Assembly (NCBI GenBank): GCA_021732145.1
Contig: JAKFVN010000006.1
Span: 1-64,000 of the forward strand
DNA: 64,000 bases
Origin: Alphaproteobacteria bacterium
Lineage (GTDB): Bacteria; Pseudomonadota; Alphaproteobacteria; UBA9219; RGZA01
Reading direction: 5' to 3'
Part shown: positions 27,732-36,131 of the stretch, one piece after another
Layout of the letters: every line of letters starts with the position of its first letter
Position numbering within the stretch: the first letter of the stretch is position 1
Position numbers and translations under genes: made by a program
Notes under the pieces: model-generated
Database searches by the model: none
The model's input: the letters and a program-made list of their open reading frames with translations, nothing else
What the model was told of the DNA's origin: nothing

Positions 27732-27892
27732 GAATCAAATTTGAATCGAGTTTGAATCGCGTTTGAATCAGCGGGGCCGATTCATTTGTGAGTCTTATGC
27801 GCAACACTTTTGCGCATTTACCGAAAATCGTTCGCGCGGCGCGGCCGAAGCACTGAATCACGAATAAAAATATGGTAAAGAAACTATGAATC
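27732..27892. promoter_or_regulatory. cluster of eight GANTC sites in a divergent promoter region
   Basis: GANTC occurs at 27732, 27743, 27754, 27765, 27779, 27790, 27855 and 27888. Three of these lie in TTTGAATC repeats with an 11-bp period (27740-27769). GANTC is the target of the cell-cycle methylase CcrM in alphaproteobacteria. The cluster fills the 317-bp gap between the divergent genes at 27626 and 27944. No gene lies in this gap. Confidence 0.65.
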
Positions 27893-27943
27893 TGAACGAA
27901 GCTACTAACAGAAATAATTCGGGGAAAATTCGAACCAGAGCAT

Positions 27944-29095
27944 ATGACTGAAACGGCCAAATCCATCCTCGCCAGTACAAATACCAGTTACAGGGGCGAA
28001 CTAACACAAGCGGCGTTTGATGCATTCTTCGCCGCCGGCGGATTGACCGTTTATGCCGCAACCTCCTCGCCTTGGCGCTGGTTGATTTGCGCGGGCCAGC
28101 GCAATTTCCAAACCACGCTCATCTCGCCTGAAAGCATGTTCGAAACGGGTGTGGGTGAACATACCGTCACGCCGCTGGTTATCCGCGAGAAACCCCAGGT
28201 TAAAAACAATCGGCGCAAAACATTCGAACAAAGCAAGCTGGTGCAATGGTTGCTGCGCGCCGCCCAGCAAACAACCGATATCGCGCCCGCCGCGCATTAT
28301 AATAAGCTGGCCGAGGAAGCCGATGTGGAAGCCTTCACCACATTGGTGCGAATGGATAGGAATGAGTGGGATTTGTTGAACGCCCTGCCTTCCCTTTCGG
28401 CCGCTGAAATCCGGTATTTCGAGCAATCCCACAATGCCGCGCTATCCGATATTGAAAGCGCATTCCTGCCAGCCAAGCTGGAACTCCCCGCCGCCCTTGC
28501 CAATTTTTATATCCGTTACCTCACGCAAGCGCGCCGTGATGTGGAAGCATCCCTCACCATCGCGCAGGCAACGCACTCCACCCGGCTTCCGCGTCTGATG
28601 TCCGATGCCTTGGCGGTCAGCGCATTTGAAGGCGCGCAAGTGGAACCGGTGCGTCATGAAAATAATCAATACGCATCATCGGCATTAACTGACACATCCG
28701 TTTTCATTGATGCAGCCCTACGCATCGCGCAGCAAAAACTCAGCCTGCCCATCGACCATGACAGCCATTTGCTGCGCCTGAACGTGCAGGAAATGAACCG
28801 GCTGGCGGCTGATATTGTCGACCAGCACCGCCTGCACCCCTTCGCTTTCTTGCTCAAAGCCAAGGAATTGCTGATTGGCCGTGCCGATGTGTCGCGCTTC
28901 CCGCCCCTGCTACGCTTTGCCACAGCCGTGCAGGAACGTGATTTAAACGGCGACGAGCCGTGGGTGCAGCGCATTGCGCTGGCGTATGAACGCCTGTTTG
29001 AAGGCAAGGCCCCATCAGTTACACATGGGCCTGTTCCCGATATGCCGCATATGAGCCAAGAAGCAGAAATTTTACGCTTCACCCGCAAAGCATAA
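27944..29095 (+). CDS. hypothetical protein
   Basis: 383 residues, soluble, helix-rich, no signal peptide. I recognise no domain. The N-terminus reads MTETAKSILASTNTSYRG. Its promoter lies in the GANTC cluster. It is followed by hisI after 17 bp, so the two are likely co-transcribed. The connection to histidine synthesis, if any, is unknown. Confidence 0.65.
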   Translation: MTETAKSILASTNTSYRGELTQAAFDAFFAAGGLTVYAATSSPWRWLICAGQRNFQTTLISPESMFETGVGEHTVTPLVIREKPQVKNNRRKTFEQSKLVQWLLRAAQQTTDIAPAAHYNKLAEEADVEAFTTLVRMDRNEWDLLNALPSLSAAEIRYFEQSHNAALSDIESAFLPAKLELPAALANFYIRYLTQARRDVEASLTIAQATHSTRLPRLMSDALAVSAFEGAQVEPVRHENNQYASSALTDTSVFIDAALRIAQQKLSLPIDHDSHLLRLNVQEMNRLAADIVDQHRLHPFAFLLKAKELLIGRADVSRFPPLLRFATAVQERDLNGDEPWVQRIALAYERLFEGKAPSVTHGPVPDMPHMSQEAEILRFTRKA

Positions 29096-29112
29096 GAACA
29101 CTATAATAGCTT

Positions 29113-29454
29113 ATGCAGAATGTTACCCCGCTCCAACTCGAGACTGAAGTTTCCTACACCAAGGATGGCCTTGTCGCCGTCATTGCGCAGGACGTAAAAA
29201 CCAAAACCGTTCTGATGATGGCGTGGATGAATAAGGAAGCATTAAGTATCACTCTCAAAACGAAAGATGTGACATATTATTCACGCTCCCGCCAAAAACT
29301 TTGGCGCAAAGGCGAAACGTCCGGTCATACGCAAAAATTAATCGAAGCTTTTATTGATTGCGATGGCGATACACTGCTGCTGCTTGTTGAGCAAATCGGC
29401 GCAGCGTGTCATACGGGTGCACCTCATTGCTTTTTTCGCGCCATTAAAGATTGA
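29113..29454 (+). CDS. hisI: phosphoribosyl-AMP cyclohydrolase
   Basis: Third step of histidine synthesis, opening the adenine ring of PR-AMP. 113 residues, the stand-alone HisI form without HisE. Signatures: [30 protein letters not shown], the metal-binding [13 protein letters not shown] and [11 protein letters not shown], whose cysteines bind zinc. No other his genes are in the window. Confidence 0.95.
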   Translation: MQNVTPLQLETEVSYTKDGLVAVIAQDVKTKTVLMMAWMNKEALSITLKTKDVTYYSRSRQKLWRKGETSGHTQKLIEAFIDCDGDTLLLLVEQIGAACHTGAPHCFFRAIKD

Positions 29455-29544
29455 TAAATACGTTTTTAACCCAGCATCAACCCTTTGTTGCTAGAAACCG
29501 TTCACCCGTAAATCAAACGGGAAAAAACAATAAGGGCTGAACCG

Positions 29545-29724
29545 ATGCAAAATCATTCTCAAGAACTTCATGAATCCTGGGCGCTCGCCGGTTTGATGCG
29601 CGCGCAGTATGGCGAGCAAGCATTACCGCAAGCGGTATCCCACGCTCGCAACGGGTCAGACAGCGACACCGCACCCATCTGGTTATCCGTTGTGGAATGC
29701 CTGTCGTTCATGAACAAGCGCTAA
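29545..29724 (+). CDS. small hypothetical protein
   Basis: 59 residues (MQNHSQELHESWALAGLM ... WLSVVECLSFMNKR). Codon use is normal and AAGGGCTGA upstream offers a ribosome binding site. Soluble, unknown. It ends 12 bp before the convergent methyltransferase. Confidence is limited by its small size. Confidence 0.45.
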   Translation: MQNHSQELHESWALAGLMRAQYGEQALPQAVSHARNGSDSDTAPIWLSVVECLSFMNKR

Positions 29725-29736
29725 TCTACTTTTTGT

Positions 29737-30420
29737 TTAGCGGCGATAAACGAACAGATTGCCCTTAAAGGGGGTGTACATCGTTATCGCTTCCGGCGCT
29801 GGCCAGCGGCCTTTCAGTTCAAACTCATTGGTAATCACCAGCGCGCCCATTTTCAGCTCGTTATACAGCTTTTCGCCTAAAAGCTCCGTCATACGGCCAT
29901 TTAAGAAAATAACGACGGCATCGACATTGCGACAGTCATGGGCAAAGAAATCCTGCTGCTGATAGTCGATATTTTTAAAGCCCATCACTTTTTTAAAAAA
30001 CTGCGATTGCCGATATGGCAGCGTTGCCATTTCAAGCCCCAGTACCTGCGCCGCTGGTACCGCACGCGCAATCGTGCGCGTCATCTGCCCTTTTCCTGAA
30101 CCGCAATCCAATACATTGTAATCCGGTTTGTTCTTGGCTTTGAAATCTGCCTTTATCAGCTCAGCTATTTTTTTGATTTCAAAAAAGCCCGTCGCCATGG
30201 TTGGCACATTCGCGCGGTTGAATGTGAATTCATAAAAAATGCGCAGCATGTAGTATGAAAGAATGGCGAGCAGAATTCCTTTTTCAAAACTCACCTCGCC
30301 CGATAACTGCGCGACCATGAACGCGATATAACCGAAAAACAGCGCGAGGATGAGGAAATCCACACTGCGAAATCCGGCAGCTTTCATTCGTTGCAAAAAC
30401 CGTGCTTTGGGCGTGATCAT
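29737..30420 (-). CDS. membrane-anchored class I SAM methyltransferase
   Basis: 227 residues. Two hydrophobic segments (about 20-37 and 47-63) are followed by a methyltransferase domain. Motif I reads VLDCGSGKGQMTRTIA at about 101-116. VLGLEMATLPYRQSQF and QQQDFFAHD follow. The architecture, a short membrane anchor plus a small Rossmann methyltransferase, is known from several alphaproteobacterial proteins of unknown substrate. Confidence 0.72.
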   Translation of the reverse strand: MITPKARFLQRMKAAGFRSVDFLILALFFGYIAFMVAQLSGEVSFEKGILLAILSYYMLRIFYEFTFNRANVPTMATGFFEIKKIAELIKADFKAKNKPDYNVLDCGSGKGQMTRTIARAVPAAQVLGLEMATLPYRQSQFFKKVMGFKNIDYQQQDFFAHDCRNVDAVVIFLNGRMTELLGEKLYNELKMGALVITNEFELKGRWPAPEAITMYTPFKGNLFVYRR

Positions 30421-30499
30421 TACCAGCTCTTATTTGCTGCGGGTTAGGGACGCGTTTACCTTTATTAACCATTTAAGGTTAAGATTAAGTAACTTTTAC

Positions 30500-30541
30500 T
30501 GAGCAGATTCACGCGCCCAAGTCTGGGGCACGATCTGCTCA
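30500..30541. promoter_or_regulatory. inverted repeat upstream of putA
   Basis: TGAGCAGAT (30500-30508) and ATCTGCTCA (30533-30541) form a perfect 9-bp pair around an inner GCCC/GGGC stem. It lies 40 bp before the putA start. It could be an operator or a leader structure. This PutA seems to lack its own DNA-binding domain, so a separate regulator would be expected. Confidence 0.45.
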
Positions 30542-30580
30542 GGGATGATTTCAAAATTGTACATCGCTTTTCTAATCTAA

Positions 30581-33500
30581 ATGAGCCGGATGCCACTCGA
30601 TAACAACACAACGCTTGAAGACCTCCGCCGCCGGATAACGCAGCTTACGCTGGCCGATGAAGAAAGCTGTGTTCGCGCCCTTTCCCCCTTAAGCCGCCTT
30701 TCCATTCAAGATGAACGCACGGTAAGCGCGCAGGCAAAAGAATGGCTTACCTATTTACGGGATGCTGCGCAAAAAGCCGAGCCGATTGAAAAACTCATCC
30801 ACCGTTTTCGCTTAACGGACAAGGAAGGCGTTGCGTTGATGGCGCTGGCCGAAGCACTGCCACGTGTTCCCGATGATTTAACCGCTGATGCGCTGATTGC
30901 CGATAAATTATCGCAAGGCAATTGGCGCGAATATCTGAATCAATATCCCGATATGATTTCGAAAATGGCCTGGCTTGGCCTTTCGCTGGGTAAAGACGTC
31001 AGTTCATCCAATCCATTAAGTTCGTGGGTTAACAAGATAAGCCAGCACGGTTTACGTGAAGCCGTGCGCATGGGTATGAAGCGTTTGGGTGAGCATTTTG
31101 TATTAGGCACAACAATCGAAAACGCCTTAAAAAATTCACTTGGGCAAAACAGCGGTAAAAAGAAACATGCGTTGGAGCGTTATTCCTTCGACATGCTGGG
31201 CGAAGCAGCCCATACAAGTATTGATGCGGAGCGTTATTTTAACGCCTATAAGCACGCGATTGAAGTGCTGGCAGGTTACCATTCCGCGCATAAAATTGGC
31301 GGCAATGCCGTGCATGGGCCATCCATTTCTGTAAAACTATCCGCGCTGCATCCGCGCTATGAATGGGCGCAGCATGAACGTGTGCTCAACGAAATTACGC
31401 CGCGCTTGATGGATTTGGTGGAGATTGCCGCGCATCATAACATTGGATTGACCATTGATGCGGAAGAAGCCGAGCGGCTTGAGCTGTCATTGGCGATTAT
31501 TGAGCAGGTTTTGGCGAGCCCGCATTTGAAAAACTATTCTGGTTTTGGCGTGGCGGTGCAGGCATACCAGAAACGCGCGCCCGCTGTGCTGGATTGGCTA
31601 TATGAACAGGCGCAATTGCAGGGCGTGAAGATAACAGTGCGTTTAGTAAAGGGCGCATATTGGGACACGGAAATTAAACGCGCACAGGAACGTGGCCTTA
31701 CCAATTATCCCGTTTATACACGAAAAGAAGCGACAGATATTGCGTATCTGGCATGCGCCAAAAAGCTGCTGGGCTGGCGCGATGTGATTTTCCCGCAATT
31801 TGGTACGCATAATTTGCGTACCGTACTTTCCATTCGCGCTATGGCGGGCAGTGAACGCGATTATGAAATTCAACGACTGCACGGCATGGGCGAAGATTTG
31901 CACGCGCGCATGTTGGAAGAAGGCGTTCCAAGTTGTGTCTACGCCCCCGTTGGCCCGCATAAAGAATTGCTGAGCTATCTGGTACGCCGTCTGTTGGAAA
32001 ACAGCGCCAACACATCCTTCGTCAACCAATTGCATCAAGGCACGATGGATGTGGATGCACTGACCGCAGACCCATTACAAAAATGGGAAGATGCAGATGT
32101 GAAACCCCACCCCGCTATCCCCTTGCCGCAGCATATTTTTGGCGCGGAGCGCATGAATTCATCTGGCCTCAACCTGCATGACAGCAGCGTAACGGCCAAA
32201 ACCAGCGCGATGCTGAAGAACGCAAAAACGCAAGTGTGGCAGGCATTCCCAGTCATTGATGGTAAGAAGCAAAAAGACAATCTGGCGCGGGAAATGAATA
32301 GCCCCGCCAACAGCTATCAAAAAATTGGTGAATGCGTTGATGCCATTCCATTGCATGTGAACGCCGCGATGCAAAGTTTGGATGCAGCCTTTCCTGCATG
32401 GTCAGCAAAACCTGTAAGCGAACGATGCATTCCGATTGAACGCCTTGCACATAAACTGGAAGAAAACCGCGACGAGTTGATGGCGCTGCTGTGCTATGAG
32501 GGTGGCAAAACCATTGCCGATGCGATTGGCGAAATCCGTGAAACGGTTGATTACTGCCGTTATTACGCAGCGCGTGCGCGTGAAGTATTTGGAAGCCCAA
32601 CGCATCTGCGCGGCATAAGCGGCGAAAGCAACGAATTACGCATTCATGGGCGCGGCGTGTTTGCATGTATCGCGCCGTGGAACTTCCCACTCGCCATCTT
32701 TGGCGGACAAATCATTGGCGCGTTGCTGGCAGGCAATACGGTTGTTGCAAAGCCGGCTGAGCAAACACCGCTGGTAGCAGCCAAGTTTATTGATTTGATG
32801 CTGGAAAGCGGCGTTCCAGAGAACGTTATCGCCCTCCTCCCCGGTTATTCGGATGTGGGTGCGCAGATTATCAACCACCCATTACTGGCCGGTGTTGCGT
32901 TTACAGGTTCAACGCCCACCGCGCGCGCGATTAACCGCGCGCTGGCAGCTAAAGACGCGCCCATTATTCCGTTCATTGCGGAAACGGGCGGCATCAATGC
33001 GTTGATTGCTGATAGCTCTGCACTGCCGGAACAGATTGTTGATGATGTGATGTTGAGTGCATTCCGCAGCGCGGGGCAGCGTTGCTCCGCCGCGCGGTTA
33101 CTGGTGTTACAAGACAGCATTGCCGATGATGTGATTGCGATGCTGAAAGGCGCATTACTGGAATTGCGCGTCGACGACCCCATGCATTTATGCGCGGATG
33201 TTGGCCCAGTGATTGACCAACACGCCAAAGAAATGCTGGAAGCGCATGAACGCACATTAAAAGGCAGCGCGAAATTGATTGGCAGCGCACGCGCAACGGA
33301 AGCCGTAAATATGGGGCATTTCATCTTGCCGCAAGCGTGGGAAATTCCCACCATCGCATCATTAGACAAAGAAGTGTTTGGGCCCATTCTGCATGTTGTG
33401 CGTTTTAAAACGGGCGAACTGGTTCAGACATTCAACGCCATCAACATGCTGGGCTATGGATTAACCGGCGGCATTCACAGCCGCATTGATACAGTGATTG

Positions 33501-33718
33501 AACTTGCCAAAAAACATCTGCGCGTTGGAAATCTTTACATCAACCGCTCCATCATCGGCGCGGTTGTGGGCAGCCAGCCCTTTGGCGGTGATGCGTTATC
33601 GGGCACAGGGCCAAAAGCTGGCGGGCCCAACTACCTCATGCGCTTTGCAGCCGAACGCGCGATTACGCAAAACCTTGCAGCCGCTGGCGGCGATGTGAAT
33701 TTGCTGAAGCTGGATTAA
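30581..33718 (+). CDS. putA: bifunctional proline dehydrogenase / P5C dehydrogenase
   Basis: 1045 residues. Oxidises proline to glutamate in two steps at the inner membrane. Proline dehydrogenase barrel about 180-480: LVKGAYWDTEIKRAQERG, FPQFGTHNLRTV and VYAPVGPHKELLSYLVRRLLE. Aldehyde dehydrogenase about 550-1040: CIAPWNFPLAIFGGQI, the general-base region ETGGINALI and catalytic Cys in AGQRCSAARLL. There is no ribbon-helix-helix at the N-terminus and no long C-terminal domain, unlike the 1320-residue E. coli PutA. It is therefore a short, non-regulatory form. Confidence 0.95.
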   Translation: MSRMPLDNNTTLEDLRRRITQLTLADEESCVRALSPLSRLSIQDERTVSAQAKEWLTYLRDAAQKAEPIEKLIHRFRLTDKEGVALMALAEALPRVPDDLTADALIADKLSQGNWREYLNQYPDMISKMAWLGLSLGKDVSSSNPLSSWVNKISQHGLREAVRMGMKRLGEHFVLGTTIENALKNSLGQNSGKKKHALERYSFDMLGEAAHTSIDAERYFNAYKHAIEVLAGYHSAHKIGGNAVHGPSISVKLSALHPRYEWAQHERVLNEITPRLMDLVEIAAHHNIGLTIDAEEAERLELSLAIIEQVLASPHLKNYSGFGVAVQAYQKRAPAVLDWLYEQAQLQGVKITVRLVKGAYWDTEIKRAQERGLTNYPVYTRKEATDIAYLACAKKLLGWRDVIFPQFGTHNLRTVLSIRAMAGSERDYEIQRLHGMGEDLHARMLEEGVPSCVYAPVGPHKELLSYLVRRLLENSANTSFVNQLHQGTMDVDALTADPLQKWEDADVKPHPAIPLPQHIFGAERMNSSGLNLHDSSVTAKTSAMLKNAKTQVWQAFPVIDGKKQKDNLAREMNSPANSYQKIGECVDAIPLHVNAAMQSLDAAFPAWSAKPVSERCIPIERLAHKLEENRDELMALLCYEGGKTIADAIGEIRETVDYCRYYAARAREVFGSPTHLRGISGESNELRIHGRGVFACIAPWNFPLAIFGGQIIGALLAGNTVVAKPAEQTPLVAAKFIDLMLESGVPENVIALLPGYSDVGAQIINHPLLAGVAFTGSTPTARAINRALAAKDAPIIPFIAETGGINALIADSSALPEQIVDDVMLSAFRSAGQRCSAARLLVLQDSIADDVIAMLKGALLELRVDDPMHLCADVGPVIDQHAKEMLEAHERTLKGSAKLIGSARATEAVNMGHFILPQAWEIPTIASLDKEVFGPILHVVRFKTGELVQTFNAINMLGYGLTGGIHSRIDTVIELAKKHLRVGNLYINRSIIGAVVGSQPFGGDALSGTGPKAGGPNYLMRFAAERAITQNLAAAGGDVNLLKLD

Positions 33719-33723
33719 AAAAC

Positions 33724-33770
33724 TGGCGACCCCGATACGATTTGAACGTACGACCTATTGCTTAGAAGGC
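33724..33770 (-). repeat. att site: orphan 3' half of tRNA-Arg
   Basis: 47 bp identical to 34825-34871. It covers the anticodon loop, T arm, acceptor 3' strand and CCA of tRNA-Arg(TCT), but the D arm and 5' strand are missing, so it is not a functional tRNA. It begins 5 bp after the putA stop. Confidence 0.9.
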
Positions 33771-33987
33771 CCAGTACTTATTAAGTAAATCAAATGGCTT
33801 TCAAACTATTTCACGATATGTTCATGCAAAAATTGTCATTTTAAATCAAAGGGTATTTCTTAAAGTTTGAAACCTCCCCACTGGTAGGCGCTAATACTTA
33901 TGGCGATTCATAGCTATTTAGACCAAATCACCATTTGATATTAATTTATTGTTAGGCTAATTTTAGCATAATCAAGGAGTATGATGC

Positions 33988-34368
33988 ATGGCACGCAAAA
34001 ATCTTCACTGGATAGGCTCTTCAAAGAAAGACTTGAAGAAAGAGAGTGATGACGTGAAAAGACAAGTGGGCTATGCGCTATTACTCGCGCAAGAAGGCGA
34101 TAAGTCAGCGGTAGCATGTCCGTTGACCGGCTTTAAAGGCGCTGGAGTTTTAGAAGTTGTTGTTGACGATGCGGGGGATACTTATCGTGCGGTTTATACA
34201 GTGAAATTTGCTAAAGCGGTTTATGCACTCCACTTCTTTAAAAAGAAGTCCAAGAAAGGCATTAAAACCCCTCAGCCAGATATTGAATTGATTAAACAAA
34301 GACTGAAGGAAGCTGAAAATCACTACACAACTAACTACATCAACAACAAACAGGCGATGGAGGCTTAA
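33988..34368 (+). CDS. RelE/HigB-superfamily toxin (Gp49-like, DUF891)
   Basis: 126 residues. The C-terminal half TYRAVYTVKFAKAVYALHFFKKKS followed by a helical tail is typical of phage Gp49-like HigB toxins, ribosome-dependent mRNA interferases. AAGGAG lies 8 bases before ATG 33988. Two ATGs a few bases upstream are out of frame. It is followed after one base by the antitoxin, the toxin-first order of higBA. AT-rich compared with the flanking housekeeping genes. Confidence 0.88.
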   Translation: MARKNLHWIGSSKKDLKKESDDVKRQVGYALLLAQEGDKSAVACPLTGFKGAGVLEVVVDDAGDTYRAVYTVKFAKAVYALHFFKKKSKKGIKTPQPDIELIKQRLKEAENHYTTNYINNKQAMEA

Positions 34369-34369
34369 A

Positions 34370-34702
34370 ATGGCTAGAAAAAGAAAAAACACAGTTAGCG
34401 ATGCCGTCACCGATGTATTTGCAGACCTCGGCATTCAATTAACTCAAGAAGATTACATAAAGATTGGTTTAGCCAGAGCTATCAATAATAAGATTGTTGA
34501 TAAAGGGCTAACGCAACAACAGGCTGCCAAACTCATGAAAATTGATCAGCCAAAAGTATCCGCAATACTAAGAGGAAAACTAAAAGATTTCTCAACAGAT
34601 AGATTGATGTCTTTTATTACTAATCTTGGTAGTGATCTTGAGATAAAAATTCATAGACGGCAAAAAGGAATTGGCACTGTTAAAATAAAAGAATGTGCTT
34701 AA
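34370..34702 (+). CDS. XRE-family HigA-like antitoxin
   Basis: 110 residues. A helix-turn-helix at about 46-70 (LTQQQAAKLMKIDQPKVSAILRG) with a basic tail. It should neutralise the upstream toxin and repress the pair. It begins 1 bp after the toxin stop. A perfect 16-bp terminator stem follows. Confidence 0.9.
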   Translation: MARKRKNTVSDAVTDVFADLGIQLTQEDYIKIGLARAINNKIVDKGLTQQQAAKLMKIDQPKVSAILRGKLKDFSTDRLMSFITNLGSDLEIKIHRRQKGIGTVKIKECA

Positions 34703-34712
34703 TACTTAAGGA

Positions 34713-34747
34713 AAAGGGTATAAGCAATTTCATTGCTTATACCCTTT
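34713..34747 (+). terminator. terminator of the toxin-antitoxin operon
   Basis: Perfect 16-bp arms AAAGGGTATAAGCAAT / ATTGCTTATACCCTTT with loop TTC. The descending arm ends in TTT; only short T-runs follow, so efficiency is uncertain. Confidence 0.75.
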
Positions 34748-34824
34748 CTAATTAATCGTCTACTTGTGTCTTTTATAGAAAGTTTGAAGGGTTTTTAAAA
34801 CACCTTCTAACTCATTGAAAAGAA

Positions 34825-34901
34825 TGGCGACCCCGATACGATTTGAACGTACGACCTATTGCTTAGAAGGCAATTGCTCTATCCAGCTGAGCTACGGGGT
34901 C
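34825..34901 (-). tRNA. tRNA-Arg(TCT)
   Basis: A 77-nt cloverleaf with acceptor GACCCCG/CGGGGTC, discriminator G and encoded CCA. The anticodon loop CTTCTAA gives TCT. Its 3' half is the integration site of the toxin-antitoxin island to its left. A 14-bp palindrome AAACACGCGTGTTT (34909-34922) lies just upstream of the 5' end. Confidence 0.96.
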
Positions 34902-35035
34902 ATTAGTGAAACACGCGTGTTTAGACAATTATGGCGTAGCATAAAGTCAAAGCGTTAAAAAGTGTTGAGTTAGGAAAATACCGCCATTTACCTGCGCCGT
35001 TTCGGCACGTTAATCTATTTGCCTTCGGCAAAGAG

Positions 35036-35347
35036 TTACTCGTCCTGCGGGCGGGTTGTCTTGAAATTATCAAGGTAGTTCTTGGGCGTGATTACACGCA
35101 CCGCTGGTTCAGCAACCGAATATTCCCAACCCTGTTTTTCTGCAAAAGCAATGGCCTGCGCGCGGTCGTTAAACTGCATTCTGTATTTAAGTTCGCCCAT
35201 CGTGTCGCCCGCACTAACCCAGCCCATGATGGGTTCAGGTGTGCGCGCGGTTAGCAAGTCAGGCTCGATGCTCCATTCGCCGGATTTACCGCGACCGGAT
35301 TGCATGGTGCTTTTTGCTGCTTGGAAAATACGAACGCGAAGGGTCAT
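35036..35347 (-). CDS. NDUFS4-like complex I accessory subunit (ETC_C1 family)
   Basis: 103 residues from MTLRVRIFQAAKSTMQSGRG. The family pattern KSTMQSG...W.IE, PIMGWVSAGDT, L.F..R..AIAFAEKQGWEY and the C-terminal NYLDNF..TRP are visible. It is the bacterial homologue of the 18-kDa mitochondrial subunit and is found only in alphaproteobacteria and mitochondria. The longer frame through tRNA-Pro is rejected. A short stem with TTCG loop follows the stop. Confidence 0.9.
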   Translation of the reverse strand: MTLRVRIFQAAKSTMQSGRGKSGEWSIEPDLLTARTPEPIMGWVSAGDTMGELKYRMQFNDRAQAIAFAEKQGWEYSVAEPAVRVITPKNYLDNFKTTRPQDE

Positions 35348-35369
35348 ACGTGAGATGATACTGGATAAA

Positions 35370-35447
35370 TGGTCGGGGCGCACGGATTCGAACCGTGGGC
35401 CTCTAGTACCCAAAACTAGCGCTCTAGCCAGGCTGAGCTACGCCCCG
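35370..35447 (-). tRNA. tRNA-Pro(TGG)
   Basis: A 78-nt cloverleaf with acceptor CGGGGCG/CGCCCCG, discriminator A and encoded CCA. The anticodon stem CTAGT/ACTAG encloses TTTGGGT, anticodon TGG. It ends 22 bp upstream of the complex I subunit start and may share a transcript with it. Confidence 0.95.
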
Positions 35448-35506
35448 AAGTATTTAGAAGTAGGTTTTGTAGGCGTTTAAGCGGGTTTATTCAATAGCAA
35501 AATTAG

Positions 35507-36019
35507 CTACTTATCCGTATTGCCAAAATAGCTGTTATATACGGTATCGCCGAGTTTTATGCCCCTTGCCGCCACCTGCCCACCCTTGATTTCAAGGGTC
35601 GCGCGAACCGGAAAATGGGACGAAATCACCCTTTCATCAAAGGGCTTGGTGTTCTCTGCAATCCAGACAATTTTGCCCTTATTATCGATAAACAGCATAT
35701 CGAGCGGGATAAGGGTGTTCTTCATCCACATCGTTGTTTCCTGAACACTGGTATAGACAAACAACATCCCATAATCATCGGCAATTTCTTCACGATTCAT
35801 CAGCCCTTTTTGTTGTTCAGGTACCGTCAGCGCAAGCTCGATGTTGAAGACGTGCTGTTTCTTGTCGCCCGTAACAATCATCAGCTGGTCGGATTTAAGG
35901 CTGCTGGCTTCCATCGCTTCATGGACACCCTTCCCCGATACGAATAAGCCATTGAAAATAACCGCTGTGCTAAGGGCGATGAGCAGATAGGCAACCCATT
36001 TAAGAATTTGTTTAGGCAT
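35507..36019 (-). CDS. DUF192 family secreted protein
   Basis: 170 residues from MPKQILKW. A hydrophobic N-terminal segment (about 8-25) looks like a signal anchor. The DUF192 domain covers about 50-165: ALTVPEQQKGLMNREEI, GMLFVY, MWMKNTLIPLDMLFID and LEIKGGQVAARGIKLGD. Function is unknown. Divergent from the Pro/Gln-rich secreted protein. Confidence 0.88.
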   Translation of the reverse strand: MPKQILKWVAYLLIALSTAVIFNGLFVSGKGVHEAMEASSLKSDQLMIVTGDKKQHVFNIELALTVPEQQKGLMNREEIADDYGMLFVYTSVQETTMWMKNTLIPLDMLFIDNKGKIVWIAENTKPFDERVISSHFPVRATLEIKGGQVAARGIKLGDTVYNSYFGNTDK

Positions 36020-36131
36020 TTCGCGCTCAATACTGGGGGTAAACAGGATGCGCCTATTATGCCCCGATTGCTTTTGGGCATTCAAGGCAGCAAAATGGTT
36101 TCAGAATCAGGCCAGTAAAAAACGGGTACCC

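Larger units (their letters stand above)
33724..34871. mobile_element. 1.1-kb integrated island at tRNA-Arg carrying only a toxin-antitoxin pair
   Basis: A 47-bp perfect direct repeat bounds the segment: 33724-33770 and 34825-34871. The right copy is the 3' half (anticodon loop to CCA) of intact tRNA-Arg; the left is the orphan fragment. This is the usual scar of tyrosine-recombinase integration. Between them are only a HigB-like and a HigA-like gene and AT-rich flanks. No integrase is present, so it was either moved in trans or is a deletion remnant. Confidence 0.85.

Noticed and set aside
27740-27769. Iterons of a plasmid-type origin (TTTGAATC, 11-bp period)
   Set aside because: No replication initiator gene is nearby and the sites are better explained as GANTC sites in a divergent promoter; origin function remains untested.
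29506-29528. Hairpin CCCGT/ACGGG after hisI as a terminator
   Set aside because: It is followed by an A-run on the plus strand, the wrong polarity, and the minus-strand gene nearby reads toward it before its own end.
33724-33770. A second tRNA-Arg gene after putA
   Set aside because: Only the 3' half is present; D arm and 5' acceptor strand are missing. It is an attachment-site duplicate.
34909-34922. Palindrome AAACACGCGTGTTT upstream of tRNA-Arg as a regulator site
   Set aside because: Perfect, but isolated; nothing links it to a binding protein or to the island boundaries.
35036-35060. GGGCGGGTTGTC at the end of the complex I subunit gene as another palindromic repeat copy
   Set aside because: Only the GGGCGGGTTGT part matches; the stem is missing and the residues fit the normal C-terminus of the family.
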